Shown piece after piece: positions 24,363 to 37,408 of a DNA stretch of 64,000 nucleotides; the first letter of the stretch is position 1, and the number at the start of each line of letters is the position of its first letter. Source of the stretch: Dirofilaria immitis (lineage: Eukaryota; Nematoda; Chromadorea; Rhabditida; Onchocercidae); contig JAKNDB010000067.1 in the NCBI GenBank assembly GCA_024305405.1, positions 886,001 through 950,000 of the forward strand, given 5' to 3'. A program made the translations under genes and the position numbers. Below the pieces are notes generated by a model. The model had not been told where the DNA came from, made no database searches, and saw nothing but the letters and a program-made list of their open reading frames with translations.

Positions 24363-26999
24363 GCGTAGTTTAAATTTTAAGATATGTAATGCTATCTTGT
24401 TTAATTTTAAATTACAACTTAAATAGTTACGTGGAAAAGCGTGATTTCGAATCACAATCAAGATAACGATATGCGTAAATGTACATTAGCCTTATTTAAG
24501 CTTTAATGAATATACATAAAGCCTTTTTGAATAAGCAACAATTAATTATTCATTGAAAATGATAACATTGCTTATTTGGCAGGAACCGAAATATTGAGAA
24601 ATAAAAAAAAAAAAAAATCCTTCTTCTTTTCATTAGCTCACGAGACCTATCTTTGATAACAAATAAAAAATTCCTTCTTCTTTTATTCGTTTACTAGCCG
24701 ATTATTACTAGGCTTAGGCTTTGATGATTTCTCTCCTCACTAAGAGTTATCAAAGAAATTTGTATATAATTAAAATGAATTCTCCTTGTAGTATTTTTTT
24801 TTTTTTTTTTTTTATTATATTTGCAATATATGGCGTTCCGAGAAAGAAAATCCATATCTACACTTTTTTTTTTTTTCTACATGTAGACAAAATTTTTTAA
24901 AATAAATATTAGTTGTGCAAATTTGAAGTGGTAAGAGAAAAATGCTGGCTTAGAAGTTTGAACAGTCTATTCCAGGCCAAAATCTCAAATCGATTGCTGT
25001 AAAAACATTCAATATCAGTGAATTAAGCCGATTGAAAAGAAAAACGATGTTAGCAACAATTTTCGACGAATGATAGATATAATTTAACCAAACTATTTCA
25101 TGCTGCACTTCTGGAATATGAAATATGTTCATCTCAAAGCAAATTATTAATTTTTTTTTTTTTGTCTTTCTAAAAATAGTACATTACTTCTTCAAAAAAA
25201 AAAAAAAATTGTTATTAAACAAAAAGATCTTTTCTATGCTTTGCCGTAAAATACTAATCCTTTTGATGAGCAATTTTTTTTAGGATAGCTAAAGAAAAGA
25301 ATGAAGTAAAATTTGAATAAAGACGATTAATCTTTTGGTTTAACAAATAATATAAACAAAAAAAGTATGAGTGTAATAATCATTACAATGTAGTGTTTTG
25401 AAAATTTTTAAATAATTTTAGATATGATTGTTTGATTTAACACTAATGTGTGTGATAACGGATAGTGTATGATAATGGATAGTGTGTGATAATGGATAGT
25501 GTATGATAATGGATAGTGTATGATAATGGATAGTGTGTGATAATGGATAGCATACCGAATAAAATTATATTTCGACCCTTCAAATTCATGGATACTTGTT
25601 TAATTTAGAAGGATTAATTAATAACTTACAGTTTATTAATATAATTTTAAATTTATTAGTTGTTACTATTAGCATTGTCGAAATTTATGAAAAGCTAGAT
25701 TAGCTTATAAATATTATAGCATTCTGGCAGATTCATGAATTCTTTGTTGTAATCAGTAATTTGATGCTGTTGCTTCATTTTCACTTTTGTCTCCTTCTTT
25801 TAGGCCTTTTTTTTTTTTTTTTACTTTATTTCTTGTGTATGCAAGACATTTATTTTACTTACATCGTATTGTATTTTTTTGACGAAGAATGAGAAGAAAA
25901 ATGATAGAATCTGAATCCATAAATAAGAATATAAACAATTGCTTTCTTTCTAATTGAAAAATTTTAATTCATCGCTAAATGAGCAAGTTTTCCTAAATCT
26001 TACGTATTTTAATGTAAAGCCTATTTTTATCCATACTTGTATTAATTTTCCATATGACCAAATATTCTTCATATATATATATATATATACGGTAGCGTAT
26101 CTCCGGATAGAAGTTATTCATTCATTAATCAAATGTATGAGATTGTTTCTAATGCCTTTTATCGTGATGCAAGATGAATATCGTGATGTGTAAAATTTTC
26201 TTATCATGATGAATGATATAATGAAGCATATAAAAAAAATGAAAGCATAAAAAAATTAGCTAATAACTTTGGCAACAATATTTTAAGCTTTGAATGATTG
26301 CTTTTAAACTTTGAACTCGTTTAGCAATTTTGCTAATGCAAGAAGAATGCAATCGAGATGATATGGAAATGAAATGAAATGAACTACTACGATAATCATC
26401 GCTACAACACTCTTCATTTATTCGTTGCAAATGATACTATTGAACTAAAGATAAGTTACATTCGCAACTCATTGTAGCATTTAGCGAGAAAGTAAACAAA
26501 TGTATAACAAATACATCGCTTGATCTACATCGTTCTAGATGCAGCAAAAACAATGATAATATTCTTCGAACATTTTCTGAGTCTTATCATTGTTAAATAG
26601 ATGATTAATGGTACAAGCATCTGCTACTTTTTTTTTTAGTCAAAGATTTTTTTTTTTTTTCGCAAATATACTAATGACGAATTAGATTTAGACAATTCAT
26701 AAATCAAATTATTATTATCATTTATCTATTAGCTAGCTACTATCAATAGAATAAACTAAACGAATGAAAATTTGAACTTTTTGATTGAAAAATATATTTA
26801 ACAAGCAATATTTTAACAAATCGATTCATCATAAATTTTCACCATCTAGATATTTCAATTGGTGATATTCAGTTGATTAGTGATAAAATTTTTTGATAAA
26901 TATTAATTGAAATTGAAATATTTTTCAGAGATATTTCAATGATAGTAGCAAAGAGAATTAGAGAAAACAACAACGACAGAATGTGATATATTTCAAATA
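24363..26999. other. Intergenic region upstream of the lipase gene
   Basis: Many T or A homopolymer tracts, an (AT)n tract near 26073-26089 and a 17-bp tandem array at 25449-25551. The open frames 24950-25132 and 25954-26193 are not supported. Confidence 0.5.
25449..25551. repeat. 17-bp tandem repeat, about 6 copies
   Basis: Unit GTGTATGATAATGGATA repeated head-to-tail, with TA/TG variation at the fifth and sixth positions. Confidence 0.9.
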
Positions 27000-28655
27000 A
27001 TGTTAACAATCATTTTCTTAATATTGTTGCAACAACAATTTCCTATTGTTTCTCAAATATATGATCCAAAATTTGCTCGTTTTGCATTTGAGCATGCAGC
27101 TGCAGCATATTCTAAAAATCCATTAAAATGTTTGGCAAAATATTATGGTACATATATTTTACGACAAGGCAACGTATCATGTGATCATTTTCATGATGAA
27201 GTGAAAATTTTGTTGAATATTATTTCTTAACGATTATTTTTAACATAAATATACTTTTCTACTATTTCCAATTTTTTTCATTTCTTTTTTTTTTTTTTTT
27301 TTTTCGGCACTAATTCTTACCTTATAATTCAAATATGATATATATATACATATATATATATACTGTAAAATAGTGAAATCAAAATTTAAGTTATATTATC
27401 TGTTTGAAAATTTATATCAAATTAAATTTTTAATTTCAGTGTCTTTACTATATATCAATGTCTTCTACATATATTGTTGTCGCATTTGGTGGTACACATT
27501 CTAAACTTCAACTTACTGCTGAAATTTTGGCTAGTATGGCAGAGCCAAAAGCGAAATTTATCGCAGGTGGTTCGGTACAACGTTATTTCAATGCAGCATT
27601 TAAATCTGTTTGGATGGATATGTGGCATTTGCTGAAAAAAATAATGGAGGCAAATTTATTGGTCTTTTTTTAATTTACCAAAAATCTGGAAATTCTGGAA
27701 TCTGTTTTTGAATTCGGTGCATTCCTATGAATAGTATTATCATTTGATGATGATGTTTTATAGACAAACAATACTCGACCGCTATTATTTACCGGGCATT
27801 CGCTTGGCGGTTCGCTTGCAGCCTTAGCCAGTGGTCATTTTGCATATTTTATGCTAGGAAACGGCCCAGCGTAAATATTCAGCTCATAACGTTTGGTGAA
27901 CCAAGAACAGGTAATCGAGATTATGCCATTGCTCATGATGGATTAGTACCGGTCAGTTTCCGCATCGTACATCGAGGAGATCTGGTAATGTTATCATCTC
28001 AAATGTTATCTATCAATCAATTAAATAATAGTAAATAAATTTTAATATATTCAGCTTCATCCTAATTCTCTACATTTTATATTTTATGGTAATTTTTATT
28101 TTTGAATTTATATGATCTATAAATATGCGTAAAAAAAAAAAAATAAATGGGATTTATACATATGCAAGTGGAATCAACAAATTCATCAAAAAGCGATTCA
28201 AATTTTGCTATCCTTTTTTTTTTTTTAAAGTTCTTGAAGCAAGAAAATTTCCAAGAAATCTAGCAACGATTTAAGGTATCACATCTTCCAAGTTGTTTAA
28301 TCAATATACGAACATTTGCATGCAGTTCATGGTTCAGCTTCGGACCATATCATCACAGATTCGAGATCTGGTATCCCGAAAACATGACCGAAATTTCTCC
28401 ATTTAGGCTTTGTTCGGGTCAGCCACAGAATGAGGACCAAACTTGCAGGTCCTTATTTTCTCCGATCTGCTTTTTGTTTTGAAAAAGAAATTTATTTTTC
28501 TAATTTTCTCTAAAGAATTTTATTAAGGATTCAATTTTTGCAGTGATGGTTATTACCGCCACTACACTATTCAAGACCACTTATTCTACTTCGGCGAACA
28601 TGTCAGCAATTATGGCATATCTGGTTGTAAGACAAGCGGAATAAAAAATTCATGA
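27000..28655 (+). CDS. Secreted class 3 (alpha/beta hydrolase) lipase
   Basis: Nematode lipase of the Lipase_3 family, predicted to hydrolyse lipid esters outside the cell or in a secretory compartment. Exons: 27000-27200, 27440-27661 (or to 27649 with a GC donor), 27764-27984, 28276-28448, 28544-28655; about 309 aa. A signal peptide (MLTIIFLILL...IVSQ) is followed by AAAAYSKNPLKCL, YIVVAFGGTHS, the nucleophile elbow GHSLGGS (Ser about residue 154), TFGEPRTGNRDYA, HRGDLVSHLP (catalytic Asp about 214) and PYHHRFEIWYP (catalytic His about 241). The C-terminus DHLFYFGEHVSNYGISGC matches nematode relatives, and paired cysteines suit a secreted protein. Exon 3 stays open only if the T run 27847-27850 is one base short; phases then agree throughout. 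Confidence 0.92.
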
Positions 28656-29046
28656 TAAAGAAAAAGCATTACTTGCAGTGAGATTTTAGACTATTTCCAA
28701 AAACAATGAAACATTTCAGTCATAACCTCGCATTGAAACTATTGCCTCTGTACGTAATCGTTGCGCCTTCACCTTTTGTTTAAACACAAATTAGTTAAAC
28801 AACTTTATTGAACGTCTGAGCAATGTAGCAGTATTAACATTTGAATATGATCAGAATTCGTGATATAAAATCACCGGAAATTTTATTTAAACATGTCTCT
28901 TCCTTTTTAGCATGACATGATTCGTATGTCAGACACAAAGTTTTGTTTGACTCAGTTTTTAGACATGTTTCAAATTTAAAGATTCAAAATAAAGTCAATA
29001 AACAATGTATTTAATAACAACGAGATCAAATAACAAAGTAACAAAA
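28656..29046. other. Convergent 3' region between lipase and Clc-like genes
   Basis: About 390 bp between facing stop codons. An AATAAA at about 28988 on the plus strand could serve the lipase transcript, which would then reach close to the Clc-like 3' end. Confidence 0.35.
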
Positions 29047-30468
29047 TTAAATGGCAGTGTGTCTGGTAGCGTTGTATAATGGTACCAATTCTCGCATCAC
29101 TGGTGAAATGAATCTATCTGGTTTGTTTGCGTCTTGAATTAAATAATACGTAGATACCAATGCCAGAAGAAATGAAAACAAAAGCAAAGATGTCGACGTT
29201 AATGATAAATAGAAAGCAGAACCAATTTCTTGCTAAAAATTAAGATTATTTCAAAATTTATTTAATTTTAAGGAATTCAAATTTGAGAGATTAAGAAATC
29301 TCATTGTATATTTATCATTAAATTGAAAAGCAAATTGCAACGTACGAAATACAATACCATGGATACAAAAACGCATAAATGGGAAGTCGGCTAGCCTAGA
29401 AATCGAGTCAACCTAACACATCTAAGTGTTCTTTTTAGCAATATAATTTTGAAACTACAGCAATATTAATACTGACCTCATAAGTACCAACAAGTCCATG
29501 AACAAATCGACTGTCAACTCGATGTGCAGCAAAGAAGAATGTCGCATTTGCAACGATCGAAAAAAATACTGCAATAGCGACTGATTTAAAATCTTTTATG
29601 ATTTTATGATTCAATAACAGCTAAAATAAAGAGCTAAAATAATCTAAATATTCGGTTCAGATTATCCTTAAATTTGACGTGATTTTATATCGGATATGGC
29701 TTACATAGGCCACCTGTGTAGTGTCAAATTGATGACGGAAATTTTTAAAGCACTCTCAGTTTTACTCGATGATTTGGAACTAAATAAGATAAAAACCGAA
29801 AAATAACAAACATGCGATAAAGATAAGAATGGTAAAGAAAACGGCAATATGGTTACTGCACGGTGCACAAATGCCAAACAACAGTGCCAGTCCATTGATT
29901 GCAAAAACCACAACAAAACATATTAACACAGCTTTTTGCCAACCTACAAACAATGAGTATAGAATTCAATTAATGTTAAGCGGTTCCTATACTAATCCGT
30001 AACTGAGATTAAAAGAGCGTAATGAATAAATGGAATTACCAAAGAACTGATGATATTCGGCTTCAGCAGCAGCGCTATTCTCATTCATATTTAATAGATT
30101 CTCATCAATAATTTCTCGAGCATTGCGATCAAATTTATATGTGCAGGAGAGAGGAGTATGCTGCATTTCTCTATATTCTTCACTGCTTATTCCATATGAA
30201 TGATAATGTGGACGAGTACAATCTTGCCATAAGCCATGCTTCAAATACATCCATATTATCATGAAGAAAGGGATAAGTGAAAAGAAATAAGCGAGGATAA
30301 ATAAAACAGTAAAGGTTTTACATGATGCTGCGCACGAAATTCGCGTATATCGACCACCTGCCATGAAGGCGAGAGAACAGCAACAACGGATATACCCAAA
30401 GCAATAAGGAGTAAAATCAAAGAACAGATCAGTACTGCCTTCTGTGCTTTATGTCCTGCATTACCCAT
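29047..30468 (-). CDS. Clc-like (claudin-like) four-transmembrane protein
   Basis: Nematode Clc-like family membrane protein, related in topology to claudins; the exact role of most members is unknown, with epithelial or channel-associated functions suggested. Exons: 30468-30322, 30238-30040, 29943-29812, 29568-29477, 29232-29047, all in phase, giving 251 aa with no correction. Helix 1 is AVLICSLILLLIALGISVVA, followed by the family's LSPSWQVVDIREFRAQHH and HGLWQDCTRP (claudin-type W-x-W/C region), a long first loop rich in charged residues, helix 2 AVLICFVVVFAINGLALLFG, helix 3 around FFSIVANATFFFA and helix 4 LLLFSFLLALVSTYY. The start ATG lies a few bases behind a TTTTAG acceptor, fitting trans-splicing. 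The acceptor before exon 2 (TTGAAG) is weak, but HGLWQDC supports it. Confidence 0.92.
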
Positions 30469-33419
30469 ATTTCTAAAATAAATAAAAATTCAGATAGTAT
30501 CATAGGCTATAAACTGATCCTTATCATCGTATAGTTATGATGTTTAACGGATATATATATACATATATATATTTTTGAAAAGGAATGATTAAAGCTACTA
30601 TCATTTCAATACTACCAACTGAAGTGAAATGACTTAACAATGAATAATACATCTGAGTTTATCTAAAAAAAATCTTTGGTGAATAACTGGGCTTTTCTCT
30701 TCAATATAAAATATATATTTGAGCAGATCCGATGATTTTTTGATGAAATATTCTGATTCAAATAAATGAGAACTACTCCTTCTAGCGTAACAATTATGAA
30801 ACGAAAGATATCAATAGAAAAATAAAACAAAACCTGAATTCGACTATTATTTCTTTTGAAAGTTCTTTCTTGATCAGTCTAGAATTCCATGCACTTTTCT
30901 GACATCCAATCAGACATCTCTATTTCGCAATCTAAAACAATATCGATTTACTTAAATTTCTTTTTTTTTTTTAAACTACAGTTCCCTGACTAACCGGTAT
31001 TATCGTATGATAGTAAATATTACTAACATTGTTTATGAATATTCTTATAAAATTAAAAGATTTCATGACAAAGAATCCTTATTAGCTTATTCGGAAATCA
31101 AATAGTGATATAATTGAATATCACACAAATTTTGGCAGAATGTGAGCACACCTTCGAAGTGACACAATGCTGGGATTGATGGTTGGATGAATGCTGTTAT
31201 TGTCAAGGACCACAAACGAGTTGTGCAGACTACAGCACTGCACATGCATGTATGTGAACAGACATATACACATCTTAAAAGTTAGTTTGTTATATACAGG
31301 ATCTTATTGCAGAGCACATATAAAAACCATTTTGAATATTCATTTGCAGCGCATCGGATCATTACGACTACATGGATAAACACCATGGAATGAGTTACAT
31401 ACCTATCAACGATCTTAGAAATAATCGCGCGGTACGAATGATTCGGAAAATTGCAAACGCACAACACATTTTCGGAACTCACAAAGAGAAGAAAATGAAT
31501 GAGATAACGACAATTAAATTTTCAAATTTAAACTAATTTTTGTAGCTGACCTTCTAGACGAATATGCGATATAAAACTTTACCATATTATTGATTTAGAA
31601 ATGCCATAGCCACAACTAAAGACTTCAAATCGACAAAAATTCAGAGTAAACAGTTTAGATGGACTTTTAGCTCCTAAATAATTATTTATTAATCATAGTA
31701 ACTGATTATAATGGTTAATTTAACAGTAGTGTCGCGAAAAAAAAAAAAAAAAACAAACAAAACTCTTTCCTTCTTTGATATGGTAGAGCGAATTGATGTT
31801 GCACAGACAATTACATATTCGGAAAAGTTTATTGGATAGAAAATGCTAATATTGACAACCGGAAGAAATTGTTCCATCATTTGAGGATAGGATTATTAAG
31901 GGTTTTTCAAGTCGCTTCTTCCATATTCGGGAGAAGGAGGAAGTTCCGTTTCTATTGCTTCTGAGAGTTCGACTGTAGACCAATCATTTACCACTGAGAC
32001 CTTACCGAGCAATCCGAAAGAATCCCAATGATTGATAATACACTATTTATATACCCTTCGTGGGCAGAATATAGGCAAAGAATAATCATCTAAGATACAT
32101 GAAATAAAGAAAATAAGACTATCTAGACATATATGAAATATATTCATGTTGTGTAGAAGAGGCCGATAAGCGAGCAAGCAGAATATAATGGCGGTAAAAA
32201 AATTTTTGTAATCAATGATACTTGATAATATTCTGGCAATGAATATATGATAAAAATTAAATTTAGCATTCAACTAAGGACGCAACTTCCTGAATCTAAG
32301 TGTCAATTTCTTCAGTTTTCTCCCGGGTTTTCCTGATAAGTATACTATAAGAGGTCTTGTATATTATCACTTTAACCGGCTGAAATGACTGATGACATCA
32401 TCGATGAAAATGTTAACAATCAGTAAGGAATCAGATCTATCAGTGTATCAAAGACAACAGTAATACTTCCATATAGTTAAATCAACAGTTCCTCTCTTTT
32501 TCTTTTCTCTCTCCTATAAATAAATGGCAAATGTTTTAATGGATAAATTCGATCAGGCTCTAGCCTGTAAAAAGTTCAAATCGATAAACGGGAAGTAGGA
32601 TAAGAGAGGAAAGATTTAGACAATAATAGAAGACAAGCCTAGCAATAAGTTTGTTCAGTATATCATTTATTAAATTGTATGTTTAAGTAAAGCTCAGTAT
32701 TTCATAAATGTTCACACTTCTAATCTGGCCTGGGCAGCATAATGAATGACTAGGCCTAACAGACTATTAAATGAATGATTAGGCTATAAATATACCTTCC
32801 CACGGTAATGGCCAATATTGGTTCTGCATTCTCGCACAGCTGAAGAACACCAAGAGATGTGGCAAACAGCTAGATGCATGCACGAGTGCATGCTATGTGC
32901 GTGTGCGTGCATATGCATGGCAACTAGAAGAGTAAAGAGTGAAGTTAAGTAATAGATTGAAGAGGTAGACGTGGCAAACGTATTAGAGGTAAAAGAAACG
33001 TGATAGAAATAAGAGAACGTGCAACAATTCTATCACCAGAAAGGTCATTCTATCAGAGCGATAATCAGTGAGACGAACCTTATGCCCTTCTCGATAAATC
33101 TAAGTCAATACAAACAAACATAAATGTTTTCAAAAAGAAAGAGGAAGAGGAAGAGAGGAAGCGAGAAGAGAGATAGGATAGATTGTCGTTAAAACAACAG
33201 AAATAAACATATTGAAGAGAGTTCATCATCTTGTACTATTCTCGGATTAGCGAAGTGTTGATTTGAAAGTTTAAGTCGGTCGGACGAGTGTTTCGGAGAA
33301 GTCAAGCAACTTATCATCCGATATCCGAAGCATTATAGTTACGATGAATACTTACTATTGCTTAGTTGGATTAATCGTTCCATTTAGATTTAATGAATAT
33401 TTACAGGTACTCGAAAATA
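30469..33419. promoter_or_regulatory. Divergent intergenic region between Clc-like and SLC25A10 genes
   Basis: About 2.95 kb. Two stretches are less AT-rich than their surroundings (about 31140-31400 and 32780-33330) and may carry promoters. An 18-bp near-palindrome lies at 32876-32893. Open frames such as 31191-31379 and 31282-31482 have no splice or family support. Confidence 0.4.
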
Positions 33420-36070
33420 ATGTCAATTCAAGGTAAAGAGCAACGTCTCAGTCGATGGTATTTTGGTGGTACAGCATCTGCAGGCGCAGCAATGTGCACG
33501 CATCCGCTTGATTTACTTAAGGTTAGCTAAACTTTTTTTTTATTCATGGCAATTTATGAGGATTATCATCGGTTATTTAAAACATCATTTAGGTACATTT
33601 GCAAACTCAACAGCATGGTAAGGTTGGTATTCTCGAAATGACAATGAAAATCATTCGAAGTGATGGCATTCGAGGTCTTTATAATGGTATTTCAGCTTCT
33701 TTGTTAAGACAGGCAAGATACAAAATATCTTCCATTTATTAAACGATTAGCTATTTCTGATGATTCTACTTCAATACTAAATGATCGTAGAGAATACGAC
33801 AGTGGCCATTATAATTATGTCGATTTTAAGAGTTTAGAAATTGCTGATCATGAGGAATTTTCCAAAGACCATTTTAAAAATGGCAATTTCGTTAGAGTAA
33901 GAGATTTTATATTTCACTAGTTTTATCTTAGAGAAAAAATTGAAATACATTCAATGATCGCATTAACACATGTGCTATGAACAAGTTATTATCATGTTTC
34001 ATGTTTTTCAGATGACATATTCTTTGACACGTTTTGGTATGTATGAGCAGCTGAAAAAGCAATTTCCCGGAGGTTTGTTGTTTGTTTGTTTTTGTCGATT
34101 CTCGATATGGATACTTTAATAATGGTTAGAATTAAGGGATAAGTCTGAATAAATTTGACATGTTTAGTAGCGATCCTTATGCTACCGTATATGGATCGTA
34201 GCAAGGTATCCTGCTTTGAAGTCAAAACTATCTGCGATGATATGTAAAGAAATGTTAGTGTATACAGTAACATATTATATATCCTATATCTTTATCAAAT
34301 AAGTTCTTATATTTGAATATTCAGGCTAATTAAATCATTGACTTTATACTGTGTAAGATGGTTGAGTGATTTATAACTTTATTATGCGCTGAAATCATGC
34401 TTCCTATTTTTGGTTATTTATTCGTACTGCATCTGTAGAATATAAGTACTTGATTCGAACGCATTGTAGATTCCACTACCATTCCTTTCTATCAGAAAGC
34501 TGCAATGGCTGGGATAAGCGGAGCATGTGGAGGTTTCATAGGTACCCCTGGAGATATGATCAATGTGCGCATGCAAAATGATGTGAAGGTATACATTATT
34601 TATTTTCTAAGTACATTAAAATGCTTAGTGTCTTTTGACTTTTAGAATTCATAAATTCTAATTTTGTAGAAATTTGCGGATAAAAAGAAATTTTCTTACT
34701 CGGAGAAATGAAATAAAAATGAAAATGACTTTTAATATATTGATGAAAAGTATTTACATAGCTAAAACATTTTTAACATCCTATGAAGTTGAATTTTTTT
34801 CATCGAATTTCATTCTTATAGCTTAATGAATTCTTATGCCATCTTTTGATATATATATATGATTTTATTCTAAAATTTAATTATTAGAAAATTTAAGCAC
34901 CAATATGTTTGTGTGTTGTCGATTTGTAGTCTAGTCTGACATTGAACGTAGTATATTAAAATCCTTCATAATTATAAGACCAAGGGATAAAATTGACTAA
35001 TTAGTTGAATATTGCTTGGAAGTTTATTTACTATTTTTAGTTATTGCCAGCAGAACGACGGAATTACAAGCATGCATTCGATGGATTATTTCGAGTGATG
35101 CGTGAAGAAGGTGTCACTAAACTTTTTAACGGAGCTGCAATGGCAACTTCCAGAGCTGTTTTCATGACCATTGGTCAGTTGTCATTCTACGATCAAATCA
35201 AACAAATTGCCATAGCAACGGGTTATTTCAAGGATAATCCAACGACTCATTTCGGATCTTCATTTGCTGCGGTATCATTACATTATCTCTTTACAATTAA
35301 ACTATTTTAAATTATGAACACAAATTATCATTATCATTATTGTTATTATTTCCTATTTTACTTGCACTTAACCGACAACAAAATAAAACAATTTTCATTT
35401 TAGGCATCAATTGCAACAGTTTTAACTCAGCCACTGGATGTTATGAAGACACGTATGATGAACGCAAAACCGGGCCAATTTAGCGTAATTTTTTTCGACT
35501 CTTCGCTATTCTGTTTAAATCAAAGATCCTAATCCTGCATATAAAATAAGGAAGATCTCAGATTGTTTGTACATCACTGACACGTAATGATGTGTATACT
35601 GAAATCCTATCGAGTTCGGGGATAATAATAGTCATGTTTTAATATTTCAACAATATTTCTAGAAAAAGTATTTTAAATTTAAAGAATCAAGATGGAATAA
35701 TGGACATTTGCAGGGTATTTTGTCTTGCTTTCTATATACTGCGAAACTTGGACCGGCTGGCTTCTTCAAGGTGAACTATTCATTTTCCTTTTTGTTTTTC
35801 AAGGTAGTATTGATTCAAGGACTCCATTTTTAGGTTTATAATGTGTAATTTTATTGAGCAATTCGATATAAAACTGTTTTGCAGGGCTTTATACCAGCAT
35901 GGGTTCGATTGGCGCCACAAACTATCCTTACATTCATTTTCTTGGAACAACTTCGTTTAAATTTTGGTTATTATCGAACTCCCCGGCGAAATGAAGGGAT
36001 GGGAGGTGTAGGAAGAGCAGCTTTTATTATTCCGCGGTACCAATTTCGCAAACTAATGAAGTTTTATTGA
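33420..36070 (+). CDS. SLC25A10: Mitochondrial dicarboxylate carrier (SLC25A10-like)
   Basis: Inner-membrane carrier exchanging malate or succinate for phosphate, sulphate or thiosulphate. Exons: 33420-33521, 33593-33712, 34012-34072, 34470-34588, 35041-35271, 35404-35484, 35714-35770, 35885-36070; all in phase, 318 aa, no correction needed. The three carrier signatures are seen: HPLDLLK (exon 1), the degenerate GTPGDMINVRMQ (exon 4) and QPLDVMKTRMMN (exon 6). WYFGGTASAGAAMCTHP, RQMTYSLTRFGMYEQ and ILTFIFLEQLRLNFG are specific to the dicarboxylate-carrier branch. Intron 2 uses a GC donor (AGACAG/GCAAG), confirmed because RQ and MTYSLTRF must be adjacent. The C-terminal tail of about 30 residues (TPRRNEGMGG...) extends beyond the usual end. 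Confidence 0.96.
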
Positions 36071-37408
36071 TATTTTAAAGAATGTATAGGGAAGAATTGC
36101 TTTTTCGAATATTTAATTATTCATTCCACTGATATTAATCCTTAATCGAAACTTGTATTTGTATTCGCAGGTGAATATTTGATTCCATTATTTTTGCTGA
36201 TATCATTACTGTCAAAGAGCAACGATAAAGATTTTACTTACAATGGCTTCAATTTCTATGATTTTTGCATTTTAAAATTCATCTAACCCATGACACATTT
36301 TCGGTTTCTCCGTTTAAGTATTTGACTTGCGCTGACTTTAATGATTATGTTATTTGATATCGACACTTAACACAATCTCATCCTTATATCACTGCACTAT
36401 GTACATACACGCATATTTTTTCCAAACAACGAAATAAGGATCTATAGTTGTCAGTGTAAAATATTCGAATTATTGGCATTAAATGACATTAAAGATGGTA
36501 TCAATTATTGCAATCTATATAATAACATAAGTATATTTTCTCATTTATCATTAATAATGAAATAAAGATAGTAAGAAAGAAGCAGAAGGAATGCGTATCC
36601 TATAACATGTATGTACAAAAACAGAAACTGAATATGCGACAAAGAGGTAACAAAAATGAAATAATCCTATCAACATGCAGATACAGATACTTCACAAGAG
36701 ATTACCCATGATCTACAAATAAGCAAATTTTGGGGACAGAGAAACATTGAGACATATCTATTCCCGTGGAATAATATAATACAGGCAAAAATGAATGAAT
36801 GATGTGGAAAGTCAAATGATGCATAAACAATGATGAGCACTCTCTGTTATGGAGAATTCTATATGCTTGTAGCGAGTTTTGGAAATCCCACAAAATTAAT
36901 CTCTAATCAAACTGTGTCATTCTGTTTTCAAATTACGCAAAACTTTACATTTCAACTTTACTATGAAAATTATCCAATATTAGAGATATCTACGGTTATG
37001 ATTTAATCGTATTTTTCTCTTCATCTTAAACATGAAGTTGGAATTTCATTTAATTTGAAATTGTCTTACTGCGCGTTTTCTATGTGCTAATGTCATGCAC
37101 GTGAAAACATGGTAAAAGGTCATAAAAATTTGAGATAAAAAGCAGCTTGTTTCCATTCATAAAACATTTTTCCATCTATTCATTATTCAATAAGAATGAT
37201 AAACAGATGGAAAAAAAAAAAAACGAGTCATAATACGTTTAAAAAACATGTATTCTTCGAACAGAATGCAATAATAAACTTTTCATCGTGAAAAATTTCT
37301 TTCCTTCCTTTTGAAATATTTAAAATAGATTTCTTAAAAAGATAGGAAAATAAGTTATATTTTCACGAAATAAAAAAGCTATCAATTACACATGCAATAA
37401 TACATCAT
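36071..37408. other. Convergent 3' region between SLC25A10 and MTSS1-like genes
   Basis: About 1.3 kb, presumed 3' UTRs. An AATAAA near 36560 on the plus strand may be the SLC25A10 poly(A) signal. The open frame 36702-36893 (-) is unsupported. Confidence 0.4.
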
